A stretch of DNA of 27,145 bases. It comes from a candidate division KSB1 bacterium (GTDB lineage Bacteria; Zhuqueibacterota; JdFR-76; DREG01). Shown here piece after piece: positions 9,188 to 17,157 of this stretch. The stretch covers positions 1 through 27,145 of the forward strand of contig JADFJB010000057.1 of NCBI GenBank assembly GCA_022566355.1, given 5' to 3'. Below the pieces are notes generated by a model. It searched no databases, had not been told where the DNA came from, and worked only from the letters and a program-made list of their open reading frames with translations. Each line of letters starts with the position of its first letter. Position 1 is the first letter of the stretch. The position numbers were made by a program, and so were the translations under genes.

Positions 9188-9323
9188 AACGTGAGTTCCA
9201 TATAATTTAATTAAGCTTAAGGAAAGCATTCAAAATTTGCAGCCTTCGACTCCGCTCAGGCAGCCGAATTTAAGCCATGGTGAGCGGAGTCGACCACGGA
9301 TTCACTTTTATAGAACTCACGTT
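9188..9323. repeat. Nested palindromic repeat (REP/MITE-like)
   Basis: Two concentric perfect inverted repeats lie in the divergent intergenic region. The outer arms are AACGTGAGTTC (9188-9198) and GAACTCACGTT (9313-9323). The inner 13-bp arms are TCGACTCCGCTCA (9246-9258) and its reverse complement (9281-9293), separated by 22 bases. The inner arms are clearly richer in GC than their surroundings. There is no open frame inside. The structure resembles a small non-autonomous palindromic element or a paired REP sequence; no target duplication is obvious at the outer ends. Confidence 0.65.
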
Positions 9324-9427
9324 AATATAAAAATTAATGACCTAAATAATACTGGCAAAGTTGCACACAGTCAATTTAAAAACCCGTGCTAGTTTCAATT
9401 GAAGGAATTGTAACAGCCCAATCGTCC

Positions 9428-9456
9428 TTGATTTTACTTTAGTTCACTTCTATATT
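9428..9456 (+). promoter_or_regulatory. Candidate uvrB promoter
   Basis: TTGATT at 9428-9433 and TATATT at 9451-9456 are separated by 17 bases, a good sigma-70-like arrangement. It would place transcription start about 35-40 bases before the uvrB ATG at 9500. Confidence 0.45.
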
Positions 9457-9499
9457 AAATATTCTGTTGAATAATGATAAATGAGAATTTTTTGGTATT

Positions 9500-11494
9500 A
9501 TGGACAAATTTTTACTGAAGACACATTTTACTCCCAAAGGTGATCAAGAAAAAGCTATTCAAGAATTATCAGAAGGTTTCCAGCGAGGAGATAAATTTCA
9601 AACATTGTTAGGAGTTACCGGATCGGGAAAGACCTTCACGATGGCCAACGTAATTGCGAACCTTGGCCGGCCAACATTAATCATTTCTCACAATAAAACC
9701 TTGGCCGCACAATTATATGGCGAGTTCAAGACCTTTTTTCCTAATAATGCGGTTGGTTTTTTTATAAGCTATTTTGATTATTATCAACCCGAAGCTTATA
9801 TGGTGACTACTGATACTTATATCGAAAAGGATTCATCAGTTAATGATGACATTGATCGATTACGATTGAAAGCCACAAGCGCTTTATTGGAACGGGAAGA
9901 TGTGATTATCGTAGCTTCGGTTTCCTGTATTTATGGATTGGGTTCGCCGGATGAGTACAAAAACCTGATGCTGTATTTGGAACGCGGACAAAACATTGAA
10001 AGAGATGCAATCCTCAGAAAATTGGTGGATATTCATTATACCAGGAATGATTTTGATTTTCACCGTGGAACATTTCGCGTAAGGGGAGACGTAATTGAAA
10101 TTTTTCCAGCTTATGATGAAATACCAATTCGCATTGAATTATTTGGCGATGAAGTGGATTCGATTTACAATGTGAATCAATTGACCGGAGAGATAATAAG
10201 TGATATGCCGCGGCTCGCACTCTATCCTGCAAAACATTATGTTACCAGCCAACCTCGGATGGAGAAAGCAATTGAATCGATTCGTCTTGAATTGCAAGAA
10301 AGATTGACAGAGTTGCGCACTCAGAATAAATTACTCGAAGCGCAGAGATTAGAAATGCGAACGAATTATGACATCGAAATGATGGAAGAGTTAGGGTATT
10401 GTTCGGGAATCGAAAACTATTCGAGACATTTAACAGATCGCCAAGCGGGTGAGCGGCCATTTACTCTCTTCAATTTTTTTCCAAAGGACCTCTTAACCAT
10501 CATAGATGAATCCCATGCAACAGTTCCGCAAATTGGTGCAATGTATAGTGGTGATCGCTCCAGAAAAGAGGTACTGGTTGAACATGGTTTCAGACTACCT
10601 TCCGCGTTAGATAATCGGCCTCTGACGTTTGAGGAATTTGAATCCGTGGTTGATAAAGTTCTTTTTGTCTCTGCCACACCTGCAGAATTTGAATTGGAAA
10701 AATCCAAAGGAGTTGTGGTAGAACAAATCATTCGGCCTACCGGATTAATTGATCCTGAAATTGAAATCAGACCAACCAAAGGCCAAATTGATGATTTGAT
10801 TGTTGAGACAAAAGAAAGAGCAGAAAACAAAGAACGAACATTGATAACCACTTTGACGAAAAGAATGGCCGAAGACTTAACCGATTATTTGGCAGATTCT
10901 GGGGTGCGTGTACGATATCTTCATTCTGAAATCAATGCTCTTGATCGGGTCCAGATATTGCGTGATTTAAGATTGGCTGAATTTGATGTACTTGTCGGAA
11001 TAAATCTGTTACGAGAAGGACTTGATCTTCCGGAAGTTGCCCTTGTAGCCATTCTTGATGCAGATAAAGAAGGATTTTTAAGATCAGAAAGATCTCTTCT
11101 GCAGACTGCCGGCAGAGCTGCACGCAATGTTAATGGCAAGGTAATTTTTTATGCCGATGTGATAACCGATTCAATGAAAAAAGTAATCGATGAGACTAAT
11201 CGCCGCCGTGCCATTCAACATCAAAATAATGTCGATAATAATTTGACGCCTACAACGATTTACAAATCCATCGATGATGTTATGGAAACAACACGAGTCG
11301 CTGATGCAAAAACCGTGAAATGGAAGAAAGCTTCATCCATCAGGTTACCTCGTGAGAATATGGCTATTGAAGAAACTTTGGAATTTTTAGAAAAAGAAAT
11401 GCATACGGCTGCTGTTAAACTTGAATTTGAATTAGCGGCTGAAATCCGGGATGAGATTGAAAAACATAAAAGTAAATATACCAGCCGAAAATAG
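9500..11494 (+). CDS. uvrB: Excinuclease ABC subunit B
   Basis: The damage-verifying helicase-like subunit of nucleotide excision repair, which receives DNA from UvrA and recruits UvrC. The 664-residue chain is full length. Visible motifs are Walker A GVTGSGKT (38-45), the strand-separating beta-hairpin start DYYQPEAY (93-100), the DESH box at 336-339, helicase motifs near [16 protein letters not shown] and [17 protein letters not shown], motif [11 protein letters not shown], and a C-terminal UVR coiled-coil (about 625-660, [20 protein letters not shown]) that binds UvrC. The ribosome binding site is weak. The gene has its own candidate promoter. The 69-base gap to the next gene has no terminator, so readthrough into the lipid A block is possible. 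Confidence 0.98.
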   Translation: MDKFLLKTHFTPKGDQEKAIQELSEGFQRGDKFQTLLGVTGSGKTFTMANVIANLGRPTLIISHNKTLAAQLYGEFKTFFPNNAVGFFISYFDYYQPEAYMVTTDTYIEKDSSVNDDIDRLRLKATSALLEREDVIIVASVSCIYGLGSPDEYKNLMLYLERGQNIERDAILRKLVDIHYTRNDFDFHRGTFRVRGDVIEIFPAYDEIPIRIELFGDEVDSIYNVNQLTGEIISDMPRLALYPAKHYVTSQPRMEKAIESIRLELQERLTELRTQNKLLEAQRLEMRTNYDIEMMEELGYCSGIENYSRHLTDRQAGERPFTLFNFFPKDLLTIIDESHATVPQIGAMYSGDRSRKEVLVEHGFRLPSALDNRPLTFEEFESVVDKVLFVSATPAEFELEKSKGVVVEQIIRPTGLIDPEIEIRPTKGQIDDLIVETKERAENKERTLITTLTKRMAEDLTDYLADSGVRVRYLHSEINALDRVQILRDLRLAEFDVLVGINLLREGLDLPEVALVAILDADKEGFLRSERSLLQTAGRAARNVNGKVIFYADVITDSMKKVIDETNRRRAIQHQNNVDNNLTPTTIYKSIDDVMETTRVADAKTVKWKKASSIRLPRENMAIEETLEFLEKEMHTAAVKLEFELAAEIRDEIEKHKSKYTSRK

Positions 11495-11563
11495 GAAGTA
11501 TTACACTTTCAAAATTGTCTGCTTTCTGAGTCTGAGATCCACAATATTTAGCAAGGAGGATTT

Positions 11564-12574
11564 TTGAATAGGGTGAAAATTGGTGTTATTGGAGTTGGTA
11601 AACTTGGAATTTTCCATTTACAAAACCTTATGCAGATTCTTAATGCGGAAATTATCGGAGTTCATGATATCGATTTCAACCATGGAACCAAAATGGCATC
11701 GGAATATGATATCGAGTATTTTAAGAATTGTACGGACCTATTAGAACGGGTTGATGCCGTAACGATTGCTGTGCCTACCATAAGTCATTTTGAAGTTGGA
11801 CTATTGGCTATGCAGCATGGCAAGGCTGCCTTTATTGAAAAGCCAATTGCGGCGACTATCCGGGAAGCCAAACAAATGGTCGAATATTCTTCTAAGAATT
11901 TAATCCCATTACAGATTGGTCACATCGAAAGATTCAATCCTGCCTTTCGTTGTTTGGTCCTGGAGGAAACCAATCCTATGTTCATAGAAGCCCATAGGCT
12001 GGCTTCTTTTGATCTCCGTGGGTCTGATGTAGCTGTTGTATTGGATTTAATGATTCATGATATTGATTTGGTATTGACAATCGTCAATAGCCCGATTAAG
12101 CGAATAGATGCCAATGGTGTGTCTGTTATTTCAGATTCTGAAGATATTGCCAATGCACGAATCCAATTCGAAAATGGCTGTGTCGCTAACTTAACGGCTA
12201 GTCGAATCTCATTAAAAAAGATGCGGAAAATGCGCCTTTTTCAACAAAATTCGTACATTTCAATGGATTTTCTGATTGGCCTTACGGAAGTGTACGCATT
12301 AAAAGAACTTCCTCAGAATATGGCAGCTACCACACCAATCCCCTGGGGTGTAATCGAAAAAGATGGATATCGTAAACAAATCACTTATGAAAAAAAGAAG
12401 GATGAAGAAAAAAATGCTTTAAAAGCAGAATTAATTGCTTTTGTAGATGCCATCCAAAAAGGGAATAAACCTATTGTCACCGGAGAAGATGGACTACGAG
12501 CGTTAGAAATTGCTGATCAAATACTACAACAAATCAAAATCAATAATCATAAAAATTCTTATCCGGTACTATAG
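11564..12574 (+). CDS. Gfo/Idh/MocA-family oxidoreductase
   Basis: A 336-residue NAD(P)-dependent sugar oxidoreductase. The Rossmann loop GVIGVGKLG is at residues 7-15, the family EKP motif has Lys93 (IEKPIA), and the active-site strand at 161-166 gives Asp161 and His165 (DLMIHD). It lies eight bases before lpxB, in a lipid A block. In some bacteria an oxidoreductase of this family (GnnA) oxidises UDP-GlcNAc at C3 so that GnnB can make a 3-amino sugar for lipid A with amide-linked chains. That role is possible here, but no GnnB-like aminotransferase is present in the window, so it remains inference. The start is TTG 11564, four bases after AAGGAGGA; GTG 11573 is an alternative three codons in. 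Confidence 0.85.
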   Translation: MNRVKIGVIGVGKLGIFHLQNLMQILNAEIIGVHDIDFNHGTKMASEYDIEYFKNCTDLLERVDAVTIAVPTISHFEVGLLAMQHGKAAFIEKPIAATIREAKQMVEYSSKNLIPLQIGHIERFNPAFRCLVLEETNPMFIEAHRLASFDLRGSDVAVVLDLMIHDIDLVLTIVNSPIKRIDANGVSVISDSEDIANARIQFENGCVANLTASRISLKKMRKMRLFQQNSYISMDFLIGLTEVYALKELPQNMAATTPIPWGVIEKDGYRKQITYEKKKDEEKNALKAELIAFVDAIQKGNKPIVTGEDGLRALEIADQILQQIKINNHKNSYPVL

Positions 12575-12582
12575 GAATTAGA

Positions 12583-13716
12583 ATGGATACGGTTTTAATC
12601 ATTGCCGGGGAAAAATCCGGAGATCACCATGGCTCTGCTCTTGTGAGGGAGCTTTTGAAGATAGATTCTGCCTTAAATGTTTTTGGCATTGGTGGACCCT
12701 CTATGCGTGATGCGGGTGTAGATACTGTATATGACATTTCACAAATGGGCATCATCGGGATTTGGGAAGTTGTCAAACATTTACCATTTATTCACAAAGC
12801 AATCAATCATTTGAAGGAGTTGATAGAAACAAAGAATCCCCAATTGGTCATTTTGATTGATTATCCTGGATTCAATTTGAAAATTGCTCAATATGCACAC
12901 TCAAGAGGAATTAAAGTTTTGTATTATATTAGCCCACAGGTTTGGGCCTGGGGTTCAGGGCGAATCAAAAAAATTGCGAAATGTGTGGACCACATGGCCG
13001 TAATTTTTGATTTTGAGCAATCATTATTTTCAAAACACGGAATTCAATCAACATTCGTTGGCCATCCACTTTTGGAAAGTGTGGAAGTCAAGTTAGGTAG
13101 AGAAGAGTTTCTATCGAAATATAATCTTCCCAGTGATAACCCAATTTTGGGATTGTTTCCAGGCAGCCGTGAGCAGGAGATTCAGCGAAATCTACCTGAA
13201 ATGGTCAAAACGGCACATCTCTTTGTACAAAGCAATCCCAATTTTAAGATTGGATTAAGTTTAGCAGATAATTTGCCTATTGAAATTTACGCAAAGCACT
13301 TGGAAGGCACTTCCATTACGAATGTTTTAGACAACCAGGCATTGATGAGATATTCCGCTCTGTCTATTGTTGCTTCCGGTACCTCAACGCTGGAATCCGT
13401 AATTCTAAATACTCCATTTGTTGTTGTGTATCGAGTCTCACCAATTACATATTGGATTATAAAAAAAATATTCATAAGAATTGAAAACATCTCGTTGGTA
13501 AATATTGTTGCCGGCAAATTGGTTGTACCTGAGTTTATTCAATATGACTTCAAGGCCGAAAAAATAGCTCCTGTCCTGAATGATATTATGAAAGATGAAA
13601 AAGTACGTAACGAGATGTGCGCAGGATTTGAATTAGTTCGCCAAAAATTAGGTACCGCAGGAGCTTCTGCCCGCGTGGCAAAATTGGCTGCCTCAATACT
13701 AAGTGAGGGTTCGTGA
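12583..13716 (+). CDS. lpxB: Lipid-A-disaccharide synthase
   Basis: A membrane-associated GT19 glycosyltransferase that joins UDP-2,3-diacylglucosamine to lipid X, forming the lipid A disaccharide 1-phosphate. Its 377 residues match the family. Motifs are AGEKSGD (8-14), DYPGFN (93-98), ISPQVWAWG (116-124), GHPLLE (160-165) and LFPGSREQEI (191-200). Ser/Thr-rich nucleotide-binding residues follow around 263-275 (SIVASGTSTLE). The start is ATG 12583, with AGGA upstream. Its stop overlaps the GTG of the next gene (GTGA at 13713-13716), so translation is probably coupled. lpxA, lpxC and lpxD are not in the window. Confidence 0.97.
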   Translation: MDTVLIIAGEKSGDHHGSALVRELLKIDSALNVFGIGGPSMRDAGVDTVYDISQMGIIGIWEVVKHLPFIHKAINHLKELIETKNPQLVILIDYPGFNLKIAQYAHSRGIKVLYYISPQVWAWGSGRIKKIAKCVDHMAVIFDFEQSLFSKHGIQSTFVGHPLLESVEVKLGREEFLSKYNLPSDNPILGLFPGSREQEIQRNLPEMVKTAHLFVQSNPNFKIGLSLADNLPIEIYAKHLEGTSITNVLDNQALMRYSALSIVASGTSTLESVILNTPFVVVYRVSPITYWIIKKIFIRIENISLVNIVAGKLVVPEFIQYDFKAEKIAPVLNDIMKDEKVRNEMCAGFELVRQKLGTAGASARVAKLAASILSEGS

Positions 13717-14387
13717 GTTCTCTATCCGGTTTACCACTCAGGAAAAAGATTGAGTTTAATATTGCTGTTACTTTTGGGTGGGTAATTATATTTCTTCTTG
13801 GAAAAACCGTGAAGTTAAAATGCGATGGTCTACATCATTTGCTTGAACTTGAAAACCAGGGCTTACCTTATTTGATTTCAGCATGGCACGGCCGCTTATT
13901 AATGCCTTTATTTCGCTTTCGCCATAAAAAACTGATTGTTCTTGTCAGCCAGCATCTGGATGGGGAGATGATTGCGAGAAGCTTACATCGGTTGGGTTAT
14001 CGTACAATCAGGGGAAGTAGCACCCGTGGTGGTTCCAAAGCTGTTCAAGAAATGGTGAAAACGATGAAAAATGGCAATAGTGCGGTTATCATACCAGATG
14101 GACCGACAGGCCCCCGGCATCAATTAAAAATGGGAGTTGTGTACATGGCAATGGTAGCCGGTGTGCCAATCATTCCAATGACTTTTTCAGCAAATTCGGC
14201 TTACGTTTTAAATAGTTGGGATCGCTTTTTGGTGCCTAAACCGTTTTCTTCTGTTTTGATAAAAATCGGTTCACCCATTGAAATACCGAAAAAATGTTCG
14301 AACCGTGAATTGGTTGTTTGGACACGAAAAGTCCAGCAGAAAATGGTAGACCAGGAGTTAGCTGCCGATGCCTTTTTCGCCGCCTAA
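13713..14387 (+). CDS. DUF374 family protein (lysophospholipid acyltransferase-like)
   Basis: A 224-residue protein of the DUF374 group within the LPLAT superfamily. An N-terminal hydrophobic helix (residues about 17-31) is followed by ISAWHGRLLMPLF with His59, VSQHLDGE (79-85), GSSTRGG (101-107) and PDGPTGPR (128-135). These line up with the acyltransferase blocks of PlsC-like enzymes, although the canonical HX4D is altered. DUF374 genes commonly lie next to lpxB, waaA or lpxK, and the exact acyl acceptor is not established as far as I know. The start is GTG, overlapping the lpxB stop, and the 3' end overlaps lpxK by 20 bases, so all three are probably one translational unit. Confidence is high for the family and low for the reaction. 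Confidence 0.88.
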   Translation: MSSLSGLPLRKKIEFNIAVTFGWVIIFLLGKTVKLKCDGLHHLLELENQGLPYLISAWHGRLLMPLFRFRHKKLIVLVSQHLDGEMIARSLHRLGYRTIRGSSTRGGSKAVQEMVKTMKNGNSAVIIPDGPTGPRHQLKMGVVYMAMVAGVPIIPMTFSANSAYVLNSWDRFLVPKPFSSVLIKIGSPIEIPKKCSNRELVVWTRKVQQKMVDQELAADAFFAA

Positions 14388-15429
14388 ACCGGTCTCTATC
14401 TTAACCTGGCCCTTTTCAAAAATATATGGAGCTGGAATCGAGCTGCGAAACCGTGGATTCAATTCAGGATTACTGCCAATTCAAAAACTTCCCAGACCGG
14501 TTATAAGTGTCGGTAATTTAACAGTAGGGGGGACAGGTAAAACCCCTGTTGTGGCTTATTTAGCAAAATTTCTAAAACAACATGGCTTGAAAGTGGCAGT
14601 ACTTACCAGGGGATACAAAAGGGAAACTTCAAAGACAGTTATTTTAAAACAGGGTGATCTTGCTCAAATTCCTTTTCATGAAACAGGTGATGAAGCGAGA
14701 GTACTAGTACATCATGTGGGTAATGGGGGAGTTGTTATTGATCGCAATCGATTTCGCGGCGGAACCGTTGCCATAAACAATTTCAATCCTGATGTGTTTA
14801 TTTTAGATGATGGTTTCCAACATCGGCGATTATTCAGAGAACTGGATATCGTTACGTTGGATGCAAAACTTCCATTTGGAAATAGACAACTGCTTCCATC
14901 CGGCCCTTTACGGGAATCTATAAAAAATATAAAGAGAGCGGATTTATTATGGATTACCCGGGTAAACCAATCAAGCTTTTCTGTAGAAGAAATAAAAAGT
15001 CAAATAAGTTATTCTGTCGATAAGCCTGCAGTCTTTTCAAACCATGAGCCTATTAAAGTAATTGATGTTGCCAGTGAATCAAAACTACCCATCGAATTTC
15101 TTAAAAATCGAAACGTAATTGCTTTTGCTGGAATTGCAAATCCCAATTCATTTCTTGAAACGTTGAAAAAATTGGGTGCAATCGTTGTTAGATTTCACAA
15201 CTTTACAGATCACTTCATGTACACCAAAAAAGAAATTGAATTACTGGCAAATACGCTAAGCGGCTGTAATGCTGAAATTCTTATTACCACAGAGAAAGAT
15301 GCAGTGCGTTTCTCGCGTGAGATTCTGCAAAATATTCCAAATCTTCATGTGTTGCAAGTGGGTATTCAACTCCTTAACGAAAAAGAAGAATTGAAAAAAA
15401 TATTGAAAAATATTGTATTATTACAGTAA
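14368..15429 (+). CDS. lpxK: Tetraacyldisaccharide 4'-kinase
   Basis: An inner-membrane kinase that phosphorylates the 4' position of the lipid A disaccharide to give lipid IVA. The 353-residue chain has a P-loop in GNLTVGGTGKTP (49-60), AVLTRGY (77-83), GDEARVL (107-113), the conserved DDGFQH (147-152) and a C-terminal ITTEKDAVRF strand near residues 310-319. The N-terminal amphipathic/hydrophobic segment (about 9-25) fits membrane attachment. The start ATG lies 20 bases inside the DUF374 gene. In many Gram-negative genomes a Kdo transferase gene lies near lpxK; none is present here. No terminator follows. The 243-base gap to the regulator gene carries only a weak AAGCTG/CAGCTT inverted repeat (15495-15523). 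Confidence 0.95.
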   Translation: MPFSPPKPVSILTWPFSKIYGAGIELRNRGFNSGLLPIQKLPRPVISVGNLTVGGTGKTPVVAYLAKFLKQHGLKVAVLTRGYKRETSKTVILKQGDLAQIPFHETGDEARVLVHHVGNGGVVIDRNRFRGGTVAINNFNPDVFILDDGFQHRRLFRELDIVTLDAKLPFGNRQLLPSGPLRESIKNIKRADLLWITRVNQSSFSVEEIKSQISYSVDKPAVFSNHEPIKVIDVASESKLPIEFLKNRNVIAFAGIANPNSFLETLKKLGAIVVRFHNFTDHFMYTKKEIELLANTLSGCNAEILITTEKDAVRFSREILQNIPNLHVLQVGIQLLNEKEELKKILKNIVLLQ

Positions 15430-15672
15430 GTTGTAACAACTTGATGCAGTCTAAATTAGAAATATAACCTGTATCCAGTTTTATTTGTCATGTAAAGCTG
15501 CCTAAATGGTTTCCGGTCAGCTTGAAAAAATTAAGTCAAGCGCATAATTTGAGTGTTAAGCTATAAGTTAAATTTAGAAAAAACTTAGTAAAACTTTTCG
15601 GAAATAGTTCGATAAAAGATATGGAGTATTGCTATTAAAATATTAAGTTTCAGGTATGTGGAGACTATATAA

Positions 15673-17046
15673 GTGAAAAAACAATACAAAATTTTCATTG
15701 TAGATGACGACAAAAATATTCGTCGAATGATTGAAGTTCATCTTAAGAAGGATAAAATCTATGAGTCCATGCATGCTTCAAATGGTGAATCATGTTTGAA
15801 AATCCTGCAAGAAGAAGTGCCTGATTTAATTTTACTTGATATCCAGATGCCGGGTATTGATGGAATTGAAACTTTAGAACAAATAAAACAGCAATATTCC
15901 CGTATTCCTATTATCATGATGTCAGCTCATGGGACAATAGATATCGCTGTTCGCTCGATGAAATTGGGTGCATACGATTTTATTACAAAACCATTTTCAG
16001 GGGATCGTCTCAATATCACAGTAAGGAACGCGCTTGAAAGCAATGAACTTCGGGGTGAAGTTGAACAGCTTCGAAGGGAATTACAAGAAAAATACCAGTT
16101 CAAACATATCATTGGTCAAAGCGGGGCGATTCAAAATGTATTTCGTTCCGTATCAAAAGTAATAGATAGTAGTGTGACTGTGTTACTTTATGGTGAAAGT
16201 GGATCAGGTAAGGAATTAATAGCGCGTGCAATTCATTATGAAGGACAAAAACGCAGAAACAAACCATTCATTGCCGTAAACTGTTCGGCTTTACCTGACT
16301 CTCTTTTGGAAAGTGAATTATTCGGTCATGAAAAAGGTTCTTTTACAGGAGCCAGCCAAAGAAGAATAGGAAAATTCGAACAAGCTGATGGAGGAACGGT
16401 TTTCTTAGATGAGGTCGGTGAAATGGCGCCGTCTACTCAAGTTAAAGTTTTACGTGTACTTCAAGAAAGGGAGTTTGAGCGGGTAGGTGGAAACGAACTC
16501 GTTAAAGTTGATATTAGGCTGATCTCTGCGACTAATAAGGATTTAGAAGAAGCGGTTCGTAAGAGCGAATTCAGGGAAGATTTATTTTATCGTTTAAGCG
16601 TTTTTCCTATTAAGCTGCCTCCATTGAGGGAACGTAAAGATGACATTCCACTTCTTATTCAATTTTTCATCGAGAAATATACCGTTCGTGAGGAAAAAAC
16701 GGTTAACTCAATGTCCTCGGATGCTATTGAATTGATGATGGCATATCATTGGCCGGGAAATATCCGGGAGTTGGAAAATGCAATCGAACGGGCGATAGTT
16801 CTGGTCACAACTTCAGAAATCGTTGCAAACGATTTACCTGCGAATGTTCGGGTGATCGGTGAACGGCGCGTTGTTGATACCAGTAAAACCTTAAATTCCT
16901 GGATTGAAAATCTTGAGGAGGAAGCCCTACGCAAAGCGCTTTTAGAATGTGAAGGGAATGTTTCCTTGACTGCCAGGAAGTTGGGTATCGGTAGGGCAAC
17001 AATATACAGAAAGGCAAAAAAATACGGCTTGACAATAATCCGGTAA
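15673..17046 (+). CDS. Sigma-54-dependent response regulator, NtrC family
   Basis: A 457-residue transcription activator. The receiver domain (residues 1-120) has phosphoacceptor Asp56 (LLLDIQMPG), acidic residues 11-13, Ser84 and Lys106. The AAA+ domain (about 146-380) has Walker A GESGSGKE (174-181), the sigma-54 contact loop GSFTGA (222-227, with Ser for the second residue of GAFTGA), Walker B VFLDE (243-247), REDLFYRL and WPGNIREL. A Fis-type helix-turn-helix occupies the last about 30 residues (SLTARKLGIGRATIYRK). On phosphorylation it should drive RpoN-dependent promoters. No histidine kinase is adjacent, so it is an orphan here, and I found no convincing -24/-12 promoter in the window to name as its target. 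The start is GTG 15673. Confidence 0.95.
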   Translation: MKKQYKIFIVDDDKNIRRMIEVHLKKDKIYESMHASNGESCLKILQEEVPDLILLDIQMPGIDGIETLEQIKQQYSRIPIIMMSAHGTIDIAVRSMKLGAYDFITKPFSGDRLNITVRNALESNELRGEVEQLRRELQEKYQFKHIIGQSGAIQNVFRSVSKVIDSSVTVLLYGESGSGKELIARAIHYEGQKRRNKPFIAVNCSALPDSLLESELFGHEKGSFTGASQRRIGKFEQADGGTVFLDEVGEMAPSTQVKVLRVLQEREFERVGGNELVKVDIRLISATNKDLEEAVRKSEFREDLFYRLSVFPIKLPPLRERKDDIPLLIQFFIEKYTVREEKTVNSMSSDAIELMMAYHWPGNIRELENAIERAIVLVTTSEIVANDLPANVRVIGERRVVDTSKTLNSWIENLEEEALRKALLECEGNVSLTARKLGIGRATIYRKAKKYGLTIIR

Positions 17047-17117
17047 AATAATTCCATCCATATTTATTAATTCCATTTAATACCCAAACATTTTTTTTAG
17101 ATACTGTTATTACTAAA

Positions 17118-17145
17118 TTGCTTGAAAGGTAGATTTGACTATATT
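17118..17145 (+). promoter_or_regulatory. Candidate promoter for a near-leaderless transcript
   Basis: TTGCTT (17118-17123) and TATATT (17140-17145) are 16 bases apart. Transcription would begin only a few bases before ATG 17157, consistent with the absence of a ribosome binding site next to that codon. This is weak evidence by itself. Confidence 0.25.
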
Positions 17146-17157
17146 ACTTTAGTCAAA
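17134..17157. repeat. Perfect inverted repeat abutting the peptidase start codon
   Basis: TTTGACTA (17134-17141) and TAGTCAAA (17150-17157) are perfect inverted repeats with an eight-base spacer. The last A is the first base of the ATG start. The repeat overlaps a possible -10 box. It could be an operator or an RNA hairpin. Confidence 0.5.

Larger units (their letters stand above)
9153..9499. other. Divergent intergenic region between the nucleotidyltransferase and uvrB
   Basis: This 347-base gap contains no credible gene. It holds the nested palindromic element in its left half and a candidate uvrB promoter near its right end. The first about 35 bases upstream of the minus-strand gene carry its ribosome binding site (GGAG) and a TATTAT that could be a -10 box. 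The stretch 9324-9427 shows nothing recognisable beyond AT-rich sequence. Confidence 0.7.

Noticed and set aside
9352-9366. TGGCAAAGTTGC as a sigma-54 promoter before uvrB
   Set aside because: The GG and GC elements are only seven bases apart, not ten, so the spacing rules it out.
10014-11139. Several minus-strand open frames of 60-145 codons inside uvrB
   Set aside because: They are shadows of the strongly conserved uvrB reading frame and lack ribosome binding sites or family motifs.
15495-15523. AAGCTG/CAGCTT inverted repeat after lpxK as a terminator
   Set aside because: The stem is only six pairs with a 17-base loop, and no T-run follows.
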